Assembly: GCA_038496445.1 (NCBI GenBank)
Contig: JALMLS010000502.1
Span: forward strand, 1 to 64,000
Direction of reading: 5' to 3'
Source: Trichosphaerium sp. ATCC 40318
Lineage: Eukaryota > Discosea > Flabellinia > Trichosidae
DNA: 64,000 nucleotides
The notes under the pieces are model-generated. The model did no database searches and was not told where the DNA came from. It worked only from the letters and a program-made list of their open reading frames with translations. Shown piece after piece: positions 23,911 to 35,407 of this stretch. Position 1 is the stretch's first letter, and each line of letters starts with the position of its first letter. A program made the translations under genes and the position numbers.

Positions 23911-25396
23911 TTAAGAAGCTTGTCCCTTTGTTGTTACAAAAGAGTACAAAGTTTTACCGTTATTATCAAGAAAATATGTTGTAAGCGTTTTAAAATCATC
24001 ACTGAATGTATGTAGGTTGAATCCTGCTGTTTTTGAGTACCAGACCTCCTTGTAGGAGTGGGACGCGGATGATAATTTTAGTTTTGGTTGTGATGATAAA
24101 GACGAGTTGGTCCTGACCATACATGCTGCTCCTGATGTAACATAATCTCCTTTCTTACCATCCAAGGTATAATAAGCCAAAGCGTGAGTGTGTCCATTAA
24201 GGTAGAGCTCAAAACCAGCGTCTTGGAGTAGTGACGTCATATCATCTTTTGGACAAAAAAATTAAACTAAGTTTAAAAGATTGTTTTGTTTTCTTACCAA
24301 CGTCAATTTCGTCTCCTGGGTGATGACCAACCGCTATTTTCCAATCATCGTTTGGTATGGTAGCAAGAGTTTTCTTGAGCCAATTGTATTGATCAGTGCA
24401 ACTACAAGAACCATCAAAGACGACAAACAAAAACAAAAAAAAAATTCCAAGACAGTTTTGGTCTTTCATCGATTGTACTCTCATTGTATGCTTTTTCTCT
24501 GGTCGTACCTTTCTGCGAGAATGTTCTCATGAAATTTACAATCAGGAGGAGATGGGAAGGAAGAACCACAAGGATCCCAGTTGCTTGGATCATCATTACG
24601 GTAATCTTGAACACAAGGGTTGGTATCAAGGAAAACAAAAGAAATATACTCTCCAGAAGATATCTCAACCCTCTTGGTGTAATACCTGTACAAACAAGTA
24701 TGGTAAGTGAAACATTAAAAAGGAAGTTACCGCTAGTTCAGCAGTGGGAAGTTCAAAAATGAAAAAAGAAAAACAAAAAGCTTCACTTTGAGGCTCAATA
24801 AACTCTCTTGAAGTTCGTGCTGTTGGTTTAGTTCAAAATTAATTACCTGGACGGTAATACCCATCTATCATTATTAGGGCTCTTGTAAAGTGTCTGCGCA
24901 GTTACATTATATCCATAATCATGATTACCTGGCAAATAAAATCACGTGAGAAAAAATGACAAAAAGGGAAAAAAAGTTTGTTTTTAGAACTGCTAGGAAT
25001 GGCTTCGTCCTTTTTCTTTTTTGACGCTATTTCTATTATTTCTAGTGTCTTACCTAGTACGCCATACCACTTAACCATTGTTGAGGGTTCTGTGTAAATT
25101 GATTCAAAGTCCTCATTCCACTGTTTGTCTGTAACGTTTTTAACGCCGTAGTAGTAAAAGTTATCTCCTGTATTAATCACAAATTGAGCCTTGGCTTGTT
25201 CCGCTGTAATTGCAAATTGCTTGGCTACAGCGATCTGATCCGCTTCGTGGTAACCTCCTAGAGCAGCGCCGCCTATTTTACGGTTAATTTTGATGACACT
25301 TGAGTGTAATGACGTACCCCAGTCTCCAATCGTTACAAAATTAACAGCAGCATACGCCACAGCGATAAGTAAAACGAAAAGTCCTTTGGTCTTCAT
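23911..25396 (-). CDS. Secreted purple acid phosphatase (TRAP/ACP5 type)
   Basis: The start is ATG 25396 with a signal peptide (MKTKGLFVLLIAVAYAA). All metal-binding blocks of small purple acid phosphatases are present in order: VTIGDWGTS (Asp), FVINTGDNFYYYGV (Asp and Tyr), YGVLG-NHDYG (Asn and His across an intron), IAVGHHPGDEID (His) and LYLNGHTHALAYY (two His). The stop is at 23911 (FVTTKGQAS). The length, about 380 residues, fits the mammalian TRAP type rather than the longer plant type. The di-iron or iron-zinc centre hydrolyses phosphate monoesters at acid pH, probably in a lysosome-like vacuole or outside the cell. It is divergent from the SDR-CPBP gene, with 111 bp between ATGs. Confidence 0.92.
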
Positions 25397-25507
25397 TTCT
25401 GTGTACTTTTTCTGTTTTGCCTTAACTTAACTTGCCTCCGATAAGCGAGAGGCTTTCACAATTTAGCTCTATCCATTGAGGAGTGGCATTTTTTGGCGTA
25501 CCACATA

Positions 25508-28035
25508 ATGCCTGTAGTAGTCCTAGCAGGTGGAAGTGGGTTTGTTGGTATGACAGCTTTAAATCAGTAACGCCAATGAAAACAACTGTGTAGGCTCTCG
25601 TTTGGCGTTACTACTACTAAGCAGGGGCGTAGACGTAATTGTAATATCTAGAGGCGTAAAACCGTTACATCCAAGCATTGTACTGCCACAAAGTAACCAC
25701 ATAACTCATTAACCTCAACAGACGCAATCTGTACAGTGCAATCTCGCCAATTCTGATTTTTCGCTTGAACCGCTTCTCAACACCCATGATCTCGCGAACA
25801 TCGATGTACTAGCTGTTATAAACGCTGTAGGCATAAAACAAGAGACCAGTACGTTTATTTAACAAAGTGTCAACGTTGAAATTGTTGACAGCCTTTTGAC
25901 TCACTTTTAAGATACACAGTCATTCAGGGACGTACATGTAGGTGTAACGCAACACCTACTCTTACTCTCAGAAGCTTTAAATGTGAAGACATTCCTTCAG
26001 CTGTCAGTACGTCACGTCATGTGGCGTTATTTTCTATCTGCTTGTTAATAAGTTTCATCTTAATCACTTACACTCCATTTAGGTTTGTTGCAGCAGGTAC
26101 AACTCTAGTAACCACTTTGTCTATAAATTAGTTAATATGATGATAGACAGAGTCCATACTCTTATCATGATAGTAAGTGGCAGGCTGAAAACCTAGTAAA
26201 GGTTAGTGGTTTTTTTAGTTTTAGTCATCTTTCTTGGTTGGCTCAACTTCTTCTTTCCTGAAAGGCTAGCGCTGTACCTCATAAATATATAATGAGGCCC
26301 GGTATTATATACGGAGATGGTGATGATATGTTGCGGAATATCGGTAAGTAGACAAATTGTCTACTCCTTAAAAAGGAACTTTTGTTGTTGACACAAAATT
26401 AGCACGTGGTATCTTACTAGCTCCTATCTGGCCTCAAATATGGACAGGTAGACAAGAACATCGTCCCGTGAATGTATGCGATGTATGCATGGCTATTACA
26501 AAAGTGATTTTACAGGACCAACCATCACAGGACAAGTTTTGTGAAAGTTACACACTTGTCGGTCCAAAGCAAAGTAAGTAAACTTAGCAAACGAAAAACA
26601 CTTCCATATTTTGAAGTCCTTACACGTTGTCTTAGTGACTACAGCTGATTTAATATCAATGACAGCATCTGTGCGCATCGTTAGCTGTCAATTATAGCAT
26701 CTTAATTACGTGGTTAGTCGCTAGGGGTGCCAATATTCCAGATTCCTGTGCCTGTATTCGTTCACAAACTCTTGGCAAAGTCAATGGAGACTATGTTTAC
26801 TGACCCGCTGATTACGTCAGCTCAAATGCAAATGCTATCAGAAGGTACTATTGTGGAACGAACAAAATCATAGTAGTGCGTATGGGTAATATCTATAGGT
26901 ATGAGTGGCGATGATAGTGAAAAGGGTTTTAAGGAGTTGGGTATAGAACCAACAGATCTCACTGTTGATGTTATTCGACAATGCTTACCATCTCCCAAAC
27001 CTTTCTTGAATACAAGTTTACGTATTGTAACTGATAAAGATCATATGGAATGGATGAACAATCATAGGAACCTAACAATAAGAGCATGGCTTATCGCACG
27101 TGCTATTCTTTTTTTTTGGTTGATTGTCAAATACCGCTTATTCTTCGTTGACGCTAATCATCCTTCAGATTATGTTAACACTTTTACTTTCACTTTCATT
27201 ACATGAAGCGATATCAAGTATATGGTGGGCGAATGTAGCACTCCAAATGGTCCTAATACCAATTCATTTAGTGGTACACAAGAGAGTATTTTTATTTATC
27301 TCCTGACCAATCCAAAGGTTTTTCCTTTTCAATGGCGCTCACTGCTGAAACCGGAGTTAAAACATTTTGGGTACCGTTTATTTTTTTTTGACACGTGATT
27401 AAATCTATTAATAGTATCGGTGCTTGTTGTTCGATTGCTTTGTGGGCCGTTGCTCATATCGGTAACTACCTTGTATTATCAAAATCTGATAAGCTTGGTA
27501 CAGAGATAGAAGGTACATAACGAAGGATACTAACAAAGAAGCTCTTTATACATACTGACATTTTGGTTTTTCTACAAAAGGTATTTACTCTTTAAAACAA
27601 GAAGTATCACCACTTGTTGGATTGGCGTTGATTTGTTTTGTCGGACTGGGCGAAGAAATCCAGAGAAGTGCTATCACTCTGAGCTTCGGAGCATCTTACG
27701 GTCACTATATTGGTAACTACGCATACTAGCTTCACTAAAAAAAAGCGAATTTTCTTCGTAAGAAAAGACTTTAAACTTTTTCTCATAGGTATGATTCTAT
27801 CTGCTTTCTTATTTGCCGTGGAAGTGTCAATAATTGTAAAATATAACGTGGCAATTCTAGCTGCATTTATCTTTGGTTTGGCTTGGTACGTATCCACAAT
27901 ACATAGTAATATGTTTAACTTTGTTCATTTTTTGATAGGAGTGCTTTATTCCTTAGAACTAAAAGTGTCTTTGCGTCATTCACGTGTCACGTTGTATGGG
28001 ATTTATTGCTTTTATATGTATTTGCTCTAACATAA
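25508..28035 (+). CDS. Extended SDR (NDUFA9-like) fused to CPBP intramembrane protease
   Basis: The start is ATG 25508 with a Rossmann motif (MPVVVLAGGSGFVG-SRLALLL). Then follow VDVIVISRGV, VLAVINAVGIKQETRDVH, FLQLS, the active-site-like YSYHDSKWQAENLVK and IMRPGIIYGDGDDML, as in NDUFA9-like atypical SDRs. A linker (MLSEGM, GFKELGIEPTDL, RNLTIRAWLI) leads without a stop into several membrane segments: IMLTLLLSLSLHEAISSIWW, ACCSIALWAVAHIGNYLVL, then the CPBP/CAAX-protease signature GLGEEIQRS and FASFTCHVVWDLLLLY with the distal His. CPBP proteins are intramembrane metalloproteases. The joint uses a GC-AG intron at 27096-27168. Two separate genes remain possible if a start such as ATG 27047 is used, but no stop for the SDR part was found. 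Confidence 0.72.
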
Positions 28036-28285
28036 TACAATTAAAAATAAGAAGAGACTCCGCAGTAGTTGTTTTGTTTAACTAGTTTTTTGATACTGAC
28101 AGATAGTCACGGCATTCTGAAAGAAACTCCGTGCCCTAGGTTCATGTGCTACAGAGTGTTGTCACCAATTTACCATGCTCTTTGATGAAAGGAAAAAAAG
28201 ACCTGGAATACTATGCAGTAGCTACGGTATTCTGACTTAAAACATACATTACAACATCAACATAAATCGGCAACTCTTTATCATT

Positions 28286-29387
28286 ATGGCTCAAACACAC
28301 CATTGTACGTCATTACGAAACACCTGTAGAACAAACTCTTTATACTCCTATTTTAAAAGAAATTCAAGCAATGTTCTATTTTTGCGTTTTTAGGCACGTG
28401 ATATAAACCATTTTGTATCAAGGTGTTTTGGAAGTTTTGAAGTGCTACAATGTGGTACAGCTGCCATACGATGTTCAAAGAGTTATATGCAGCTACTCCG
28501 CTGAGGTGTTTTCTAAATATCCTTGTCTATCAAAGAAAGCAGCTTTAGCAACACATTATGATGCCGAACTGAAGAAAAACGGAGAATGGTTGACTTGGCA
28601 TGAAAATGGCCGTTTGAAAAAAAAATGTTGGATGAAAAAAGGACTAATTATTGGTTCATACACAGAGTGGTATCCAAGCGGAAAGGTACTGAAACAAGGC
28701 CGCATAAAAGGGAATAATAAGGAAGAATGGAAGACATGGTTCGAGAACGGAGCTATCAACGCACACGTCACAATAAATGACGGCCTAAAAGTAACTCAAA
28801 AATGGCATGAAAATGGAAATAAACACATGCTTTATAGTCAGTTGAATACACAACTTCATGGAGATTTTAAACAATGGCATTCTAATGGATCATTGTTTCT
28901 TTATTGTCAAATGGAACAAGGCATTGAAGTAGGCGACTGGCAAATGTGGCACGACAATGGAAAACCAAATGTTGTTTGTTCAAAAAAAGATGGTATGGAG
29001 TGTGGAGAGTATAGACAATGGTATAGGAATGGACAAATACATGTAAAGTGTAGAATGAATAATGATAGAGTTGAAGGAGAGTACACTGAATGGTACAAGA
29101 ACGGACAACAGAAACTGATCTATTTCATTCAGAACAGTCAAAGGGAGAGGGAATTTAGAAGGTGGCATATCGACCGTCAAAGTGCAAATCCTGAAGAAGG
29201 AACATCTAAGGAGTATGACTACGATGACATACACTTACGCATGTACAGATACACTGAGGATGGTGAATTCAAAGGAGAGTTCAAGGAATGGTATAGAAAC
29301 GGACAGTTGTACAAGCATGGCCATATCGTGGATGGTAAATTCAAGGTGGAAGTGTGGAATGAGTTAGGAAACCTAATTCTCGGATAA
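28286..29387 (+). CDS. MORN-variant repeat protein, marseillevirus-like
   Basis: A short first exon (ATG 28286, MAQTHH) joins through a GTACGT intron (28305-28422) to one long exon ending at 29387; about 330 residues. The N-terminus (VVQLPYDVQRVICSY) is F-box-like. The rest is at least ten repeats of about 22 residues of the form G-x-(Y/W)-x-x-W-(Y/H)-x-N-G, for example YTEWYPSGK, EWKTWFENG, QKWHENGN, EYRQWYRNGQ and EYTEWYKNGQ. This variant MORN repeat with an F-box-like start is common in Marseilleviridae and some bacteria. The function is unknown; the repeats form antiparallel beta hairpins. The intron shows that the gene is domesticated or was never viral. Confidence 0.75.
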
Positions 29388-29678
29388 CAAGAAACATAGA
29401 CCAAAAAAGGCAACAAACTAAAAAAAAATTCTCAAAAATAAAATTCCGTTCACGTTCAATGTCTGTTATCATCATTCTGACAAGCTGGCGAGCGAGATTG
29501 CCCTCCACTACACCACAGTAGACATGGAGTGATAGAGTAGGATGTGAGAGAAGCGAAAGATCGTCGTGCATGATGAACAAAACCAAGTTCTGTTGTTTGA
29601 GAAAAAACCCATGTCATTTTTTAAATGTGGCACAAGCGCGTATTTAATTAAGGAGATTGTACAATTTTGTTTGATCAT
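29388..29678. other. Intergenic, no gene assigned
   Basis: A minus-strand frame of about 75 codons from ATG 29569 is open here, but it lacks recognisable features and overlaps the likely 3' region of the ribosomal protein gene. Confidence 0.35.
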
Positions 29679-30507
29679 TTATTTTAGTGGAGCACCACGG
29701 TTGAGTTTACCGCCGAATTGGAACAATACTCTCTTGTCGAGTGGCTTCAATGTTTGCTTACGTGGTAATGGGAATCTGAGGTCTTGTGTACCCTGCAAAC
29801 AAAGTGTCAAACAAACAACGTCAAAACGCTCAAAAACGAAAAAAAAACAATTTGCGCCAAAAGCGCTGAGAAGCGATTTCAAGCCAGTAAGTTTTACGTA
29901 CAGCAAATTGTATGGTGTTTTCACGACGGCAGTCGGCGAGTTCTAGCTCGCGTACATCGAGAATGTGAATACCTCTAGAGCGTGCTTGATGGTTTGAGGC
30001 CATTTCGGAGTACATCTATAAGCTCTTGTAAGGGTATATTCTCTTCGAGATGCATGTATTTGCGATTTGTGATGGAATTACAATAAAACGTACTTTATCG
30101 ACGGCTTCGCAGCGTGAAAGTGCGCGGTATTCTTTCCACATGTTGTGAGCACCAGTTCTGGACTGGAATCTGATCCATACACCAAAATTTTTGACTTTAC
30201 CAGGTGTTTGTTCAAAAACCTTATGAGAACAAATGAATAACGATCCATGACGCATTGAGCATAGTATTTACGCTTTTATAGTTTTATTACGCACCTCTTC
30301 TTCACTGAGCATCTCTCCGTTCACTTTCTTTACTTTTTTCAGCTTTCTCATGAAGTACCAGAAGCGACTGCGTCCAACAACTATGTTAGGGGCGAAAATG
30401 CGCATCCTGTAGATTTTTGGTTGTGGACTGGTAACAGAAGGTACGAGTCTACCAATAAACTCATACTCGCAGACCTATTTATCCAGTGAGCGTACAGCGC
30501 CAAATGA
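29679..30507 (-). CDS. RPL18A: Ribosomal protein eL20 (L18a)
   Basis: Exons encode [32 protein letters not shown] and [10 protein letters not shown], then [50 protein letters not shown] and a last exon with [18 protein letters not shown] to the stop at 29679. This matches eL20 of the large ribosomal subunit nearly end to end (human blocks [24 protein letters not shown] and SGTHNMYREYR). Four or more short introns are present. The first residues (SFGA before VCEYE) are reached through what looks like a 21-nt intron, and no ATG was found, so the true first exon lies upstream of about 30507. Confidence 0.9.
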
Positions 30508-31516
30508 AGTGAGAAAAATTGCAGAGACTGATCTTTGTTTACAGCTTGTTATCGCGAATTTATCAAAATACGCACACAGTTGGAGAGACCAGTCAATTTA
30601 TCCATTGTTAGTGTTCCTAAGGATGATAAAAAACGAAAATGACTGGAAGCGACCAAACTACGAAAATTTTTGGCGGAAAAGCATAACTGGTTTTGACAAG
30701 CTTTGTGCTGCCACAGCGTACCCGTCCGTGTTAGTAAACAATAGATGATGTAGTGACTGTTTCTAACGGCCGTTGAAGTGGATGGTGCGCCTAAAGGAGC
30801 GTAATGTTAGACGAGAAAGTAAAACTTGTAAAAGAATGCCTCAGAATACTATACTTCACCAATATGCGACATGAAGAGTACAAAAAATAATTGGCGTTAC
30901 AGACAGTTTTATTGCTTTCCACTAGCGACGTAGAGTAGCTGGAGCGATGTCGCGTATGTTCTACGTCATTAGTTGCGGTAGTTTGTATTTGCTTGACAGA
31001 GCAGCTTTTAGGCTTTTGGTACGCTCGCCTTACGCTAGTTTGTGCAATTGGGCAAAACAATTTCTTTTCTATTGAACAAAATGCCGTTGCGTTTGTGGCA
31101 CGTAGGTTTGTAACTCTTTGAAGAATGACGCGCCGCAGAAAGCATGGCAAAGCGGCGCAGCACTTTTATTGCCACAATTTTCTGTCATGATGTTTGTCTT
31201 TTATTGTTTCCACGTGATGCTTTGAGAAGATGATATCTGTCACACGCTTCGCTACGATTTGTTCTGCCCATTGGCCACCACGTCACTGTCATCAACACTC
31301 AGTTTAAACTGCTTCGACTCAAACAATTAAATGTGAAAAAAAATGTCAACCTACGAACTCTACGCATTGTCGTTGTACATTTGAGTGTCACGCTAACGGT
31401 TTACAACGACTTGACCCAGCATGACCTTGGTACAAAAATATGTTGGCACAAATTCGCTTATTCTGTACAGCGCTTCCAGTATAGTCATACGCGTTGGTAA
31501 ACACCACAAGTAATTG
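30508..31516. other. Mostly intergenic, weak hypothetical frames
   Basis: It should include the missing start of the ribosomal gene. Two frames without family features are open: plus 30509-30748 and minus 30791-31150 (a Ser/Thr/Arg-rich frame from ATG 31150). Neither has splice signals or domains that support it. Confidence 0.35.
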
Positions 31517-32714
31517 ATGACCGATTTTAAAGGACATTGGGCACCTGACAGCGCGTCTAACTATTGTACAAAGTATGTATGAGTTTTTTCAAAAAAACAA
31601 TCGAATTAACGATCATTATAGGTGTAAGTTAGAGTTCACGAACGTGCGACGAAGGGTACGAAAATGTTTCGTAACTTTACACTAAAAAGCTCATTTTCTC
31701 TGATACATCCAAAACTAATGCCCTCATTAGCATCACTGCAGGTACATTGTATTATTAAGAGCTCATGTCACTCACTGACGTTTTGTACAGATTGTGTGGC
31801 TTGCTGTTTTGTGATGACTGCAGTAATCGCCGAATTGATATAAGAGTATGTAATATCAGAGGAGGTAGAGGCTGTGCGCGGTGTCACATCTTTTTGGTAA
31901 CATGACTTTTTTTGTTGACACTTCCTCTTGCTTATTACCCTCTCAAAGACACGGCATATACCACTTCTAAAGAGGGAATCATCTTTTTCTCGATATGAGG
32001 ATGCTGGGAGAGCGTCATCTGTTAAGGTTTGTATTGTTAATGATCTAACGGAGCTCTCGTATCGTTATCAGAATGATAGCTACCCAAGCAAGTTACCAAT
32101 GTCGTCTTTTATGAGATATGTTGATGGATGTGATAAGAAATGTGGTAATTGGAAAGCAGGATCTCTTTTCTCTTGCTGTGGTGGTGGAGGTGAGTCAAAA
32201 GACTACTTGTTTATTAGCTTTGAATAGTTTTTTTTGAAAAGAGTTGTTTTGGTGGGTCTCCCACGTGACTGGATTTAGATAATGTCGATTATATGCTTTG
32301 CTTTAATTTGTTCTTCTCATCTGAAACACTATCATTGGCATCAACGACACTCGGTGCGAAGGTACTCAAAAAAAATGGGAACAGCAATCCTCTGATTTTG
32401 TGGATTTTTTTTATGTTCGTTCTTTGTTGACGAAGTGTGTTTACAGAGTGATTGGTGCGAAGCTTTTAATGAATTTTTGGAACAGCGTAAAACACCTGGT
32501 GGAAGGGCTTTAATGTACATTGCCGCAAAAGCCAACTTGGCTCTATTTTTTTGCCTTTTTAGTCTTTCTATTAATAATTAACTACAGAGCTTTGTTGGAG
32601 GCTAAGTTCCAAAAGGAGAAAGCTGCAGAGAAAAGGCAGACACAGCAAAAGCGACAAAGGGTGTTGAATAAATATAGTAAGTTACGAAATGATATGAGGA
32701 ACAAATACTCTTGA
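31517..32714 (+). CDS. FYVE zinc-finger protein
   Basis: The start is ATG 31517 (MTDFKGHWAPDSASNYCTKC). The FYVE finger is spread over five exons: WAPD, CTKCKLEF, RRRHHCRLCG, LLFCDDCSNRRIDI and SVKVCIVND. All eight zinc-binding positions can be placed, except that the last pair shows VC-IVND, with its second Cys doubtful. The basic RRRHHCR patch binds phosphatidylinositol 3-phosphate, so the protein should sit on early endosomes. The HHC part is encoded by an 11-nt exon (31731-31741). Downstream are SYRYQNDSYPSKLP, a Cys-rich SLFSCCGGG, WCEAFNEFLEQRKTPGG and a charged coiled-coil tail (LLEAKFQKEKAAEKRQTQQK) to the stop at 32714. Confidence 0.8.
31731..31741 (+). other. 11-nt exon of the FYVE gene
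   Basis: CATCACTGCAG lies between an acceptor (CTAATGCCCTCATTAG, with a branch-point-like CTAAT) and a GTACAT donor. Together with its neighbours it restores RRR-HHCR-LCG, the diagnostic core of FYVE domains. Without it the frame and the motif break. Confidence 0.75.
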
Positions 32715-32930
32715 AAGAATAAAAAAAAAGGAGAAATCATGAATTAACAACGAGGTAAAAAACGCCATCAGCAAACAAAATCAAGACGGAAAAATGTACA
32801 TTAAAAAGAAAATAAAATACAATAGTAACACAACCAACTTTCAGACGTTTATTCATCTGAGTCCCCACGTGTCGCTTTGAAAACTGATTTATTTCTTTTT
32901 TTTCTTCTTCTTTTTTTTTTGTTTTATTAC

Positions 32931-34781
32931 TTACATTACATCATCATCTATTATTGCATCTGTACCCGCACTTACAAAAGGTTCAGATACCGTACACTCA
33001 TTTGTCGTTGAATGTGTACGTAGCATTCTGTCTGATTGATCATTTTGCTCTAAAGAACAGCATTAGCAGCCGAAAACAATTACATATCAAAGACATAAAA
33101 AAAAAAAAACAACAACCCATTTGTCATCACGTGTTGCTGACTATCATGGATTCGTACCTTCTTTAAAATTTTGCTCTAAGTATTGTTTTACAAGTTTACA
33201 TGTTGGCCTTCCATTTCTTTGATACTGCCAACAAAGATGAAGCAACTTCATCCACTCCAAAGCAAAAGTAGCACCACTGATATCAGGTGTCTTTCCGCCA
33301 GTTTTAATGTCTTCTTTCAACTGCATCATATCTTCTCCTTCATGAGGTAATGTACAGTAGAGTAATTCCCAAAGCATCACACCAAGAGACCACACCTAAA
33401 CACGAGAAGAAAAAAATCAGAGAAGCAAAAAAAAAACTCTTTGTTCATCAAAATCGCACATCGCTAGCTCTGTTATAATCACCCACAATTGCTTCTGGTG
33501 CCATCCAACTAATCCTCTAGGATTAGTTTATAGTATCTAAGATCTAATTTGACATACGGGATTTCTTGAATTGGACATGTTCCATCAAAAGATCGAACGC
33601 CGTAATCTGTTAATTTTGGTTTATTATCATTACCAACCTACAATCAAAAAAAACGTGTCATTTGAAGACTCATTTTTAAAACTCGTTAATGTGTCTTACC
33701 AGTATATTATTACACTTCAATCGACCATGTATGATGCCATTTGAATGTAAATATTGTAAACCCTCTGTAACAGCTGATAGTAAACCAGTCAACTCTGCAT
33801 TTGAAAACTTTCGTTTCAAAGATGTATAGACAGCACGGAATGATCCTCGGCGATAAAACTTCCACATAAGAGCAGGTTTATACCCTTTAAAACAGAACCC
33901 AATCATCTCAGCAACGTTTATATGTGTTTCCACAGCGAGCAAATGTTGACACTAGACATCAAATTATAACTCTACCATAAGTTGTGTAAAGTACCTCAAC
34001 TTTAAAGGTGTCACGTTGAGCTTGTTTCTTCATTGAAAAGCTGAATTTAATCACAATTTGTTCATGTTTGTATGTTGCCTTGTGGGTTGTTGTAACGTCA
34101 TTGCTTCCTTGATTGAATGAGCATGACATATTCACTTACAAACATATTATACTTGCCTATCTCTTTGTGTATTTCAACGTCTTTTATATCAATCAATGGT
34201 AACTCTGAAGTACTCTCTTCACCGGAATTCTCAATGTTAGCAACACTGAGCGATCCAGGACGCCTGTCAGTATCCATAAGCACTATTCCAGACTTTGACT
34301 TTCGGTTTGTTGTCCGGCAACATGATATACACATAAACGTCGTCAAGCTTGATGCCATAATCATGAAGACAATAGTCATAGGAGCAATGAATGCTAAACG
34401 TTAATTTTGAGTACACGTGACTATAAAAAGCAGAATATATAGTACTTTTTATTGTTTCATCGCTCTCAGACACCTTAATGATATGTGTCGCACCACCAAC
34501 GTTATTGTGACCTAAACAGATTAAATTCTATTTCCTTTATATTTTTCAAGTTGATCTTATTCTAACAAGCTCGGAGCACGTGATGGTAAGGTATTTCCAT
34601 TAAAAAATACGTTTCTGTTGTGTAATAACTTACTCGCTTCATTGTAGATACTCTCCGTGCTGCTTGTGACCATAGTACCTACTATTGTTTATTTACTTCT
34701 AAAAGTACTCAGTGCGTTACCAAATGCTCCATTCGATATCAGTATACACGCGTAGATACATAACAGAAGCCTTGAGTTCAT
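32931..34781 (-). CDS. Single-pass receptor-like pseudokinase
   Basis: The start is ATG 34781 with a signal peptide (MNSRLLLCIYACILISNGAFG). A short ectodomain (VTSSTESIYNEAS, HNNVGGATHIIKV) is followed by one membrane segment (IVFMIMASSLTTFMCISCC) and a kinase-like domain: a beta-3 Lys in EQIVIKFS, NVAEMIGFCFKGYKPALMW, GIIHGRLKCNNILV, KLTDYGVRSF, SWMAPEA and DVWSLGVMLWELL. The catalytic Asp of HRD is replaced (HGRLKCNN) and DFG is DYG, so phosphotransfer is unlikely. HGRLK and DYG are typical of the kinase homology domain of receptor guanylate cyclases, yet no cyclase follows: the protein ends soon after RPTCKLVKQYLEQNF with an acidic tail (stop 32931). It probably scaffolds or senses. Confidence 0.75.
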
Positions 34782-35407
34782 TTTAGAAATCACGTGTCTT
34801 ATTAGTGATAGTTATTAAAACAAAGGTCCAAATACACAAAAACAGATCGACTTAAACGTGAGTGCAAAAAAAAAAGGCTCCACTGAGTTGATATAGGGCC
34901 ATAAAGTGTACTACATGCAATCTAGTAACTATTGTGAATCGAACCGTAACTTGTGGGCAACGCGCCAAGTTAGGTTTTTCCAATTGTTATAAAAACCAAC
35001 TGTTACCATGGTATTTAGGTGGATTCTTTGCGTTGGGTACGATCTCTTTGTAAGATAAGGGTTGTGCCGGGTAATACATTTAAAAGTAATCACTTGGTGG
35101 TTTTAGAGCGTTGAATTGCGCTGTACGTAACATGGCGTCGTATTGCGCGTACTAACGACAGAAAATAATAAAATATGTACAGTTTTGGCTACATTTTCGA
35201 ACTTTGCGGTGGAAACCAACGCGCATTACAACAGTGTGCTATTGAGAGTCAAACAGCTGTTCAATGTACTAAACGAATCATTGTTGATCAGCATGCTAAA
35301 ATATGTACTAAACTAGTACTGTACGCGTATATGTGGTGTCTGTACTAATTATAGCCCTTTTACGACTTAAGTGAAGGAACAACTCAGTCCCAACAGTTTG
35401 TGAAAGC
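34782..35407. other. Divergent intergenic region, no gene seen
   Basis: It should contain the promoters of the pseudokinase (minus) and the oxysterol-binding protein (plus). A CACGTG lies at about 34792. No coding exon was recognised. Confidence 0.45.

Noticed and set aside
29388-29569. Minus-strand frame downstream of the eL20 gene (starts MHDDLSLLSHPTLSLH)
   Set aside because: Open for about 75 codons but with no domain, no splice support and a T-rich end; I also tested it for snRNA-like motifs and found none.
30509-30748. Plus-strand 79-codon frame next to the eL20 gene
   Set aside because: It overlaps the expected first exon and promoter of a real gene on the other strand and lacks features.
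30791-31150. 119-codon minus-strand frame (MPCFLRRVILQRV...)
   Set aside because: Biased to Ser/Thr/Arg without recognisable segments; the opposite strand is similar, so chance is as likely as a gene.
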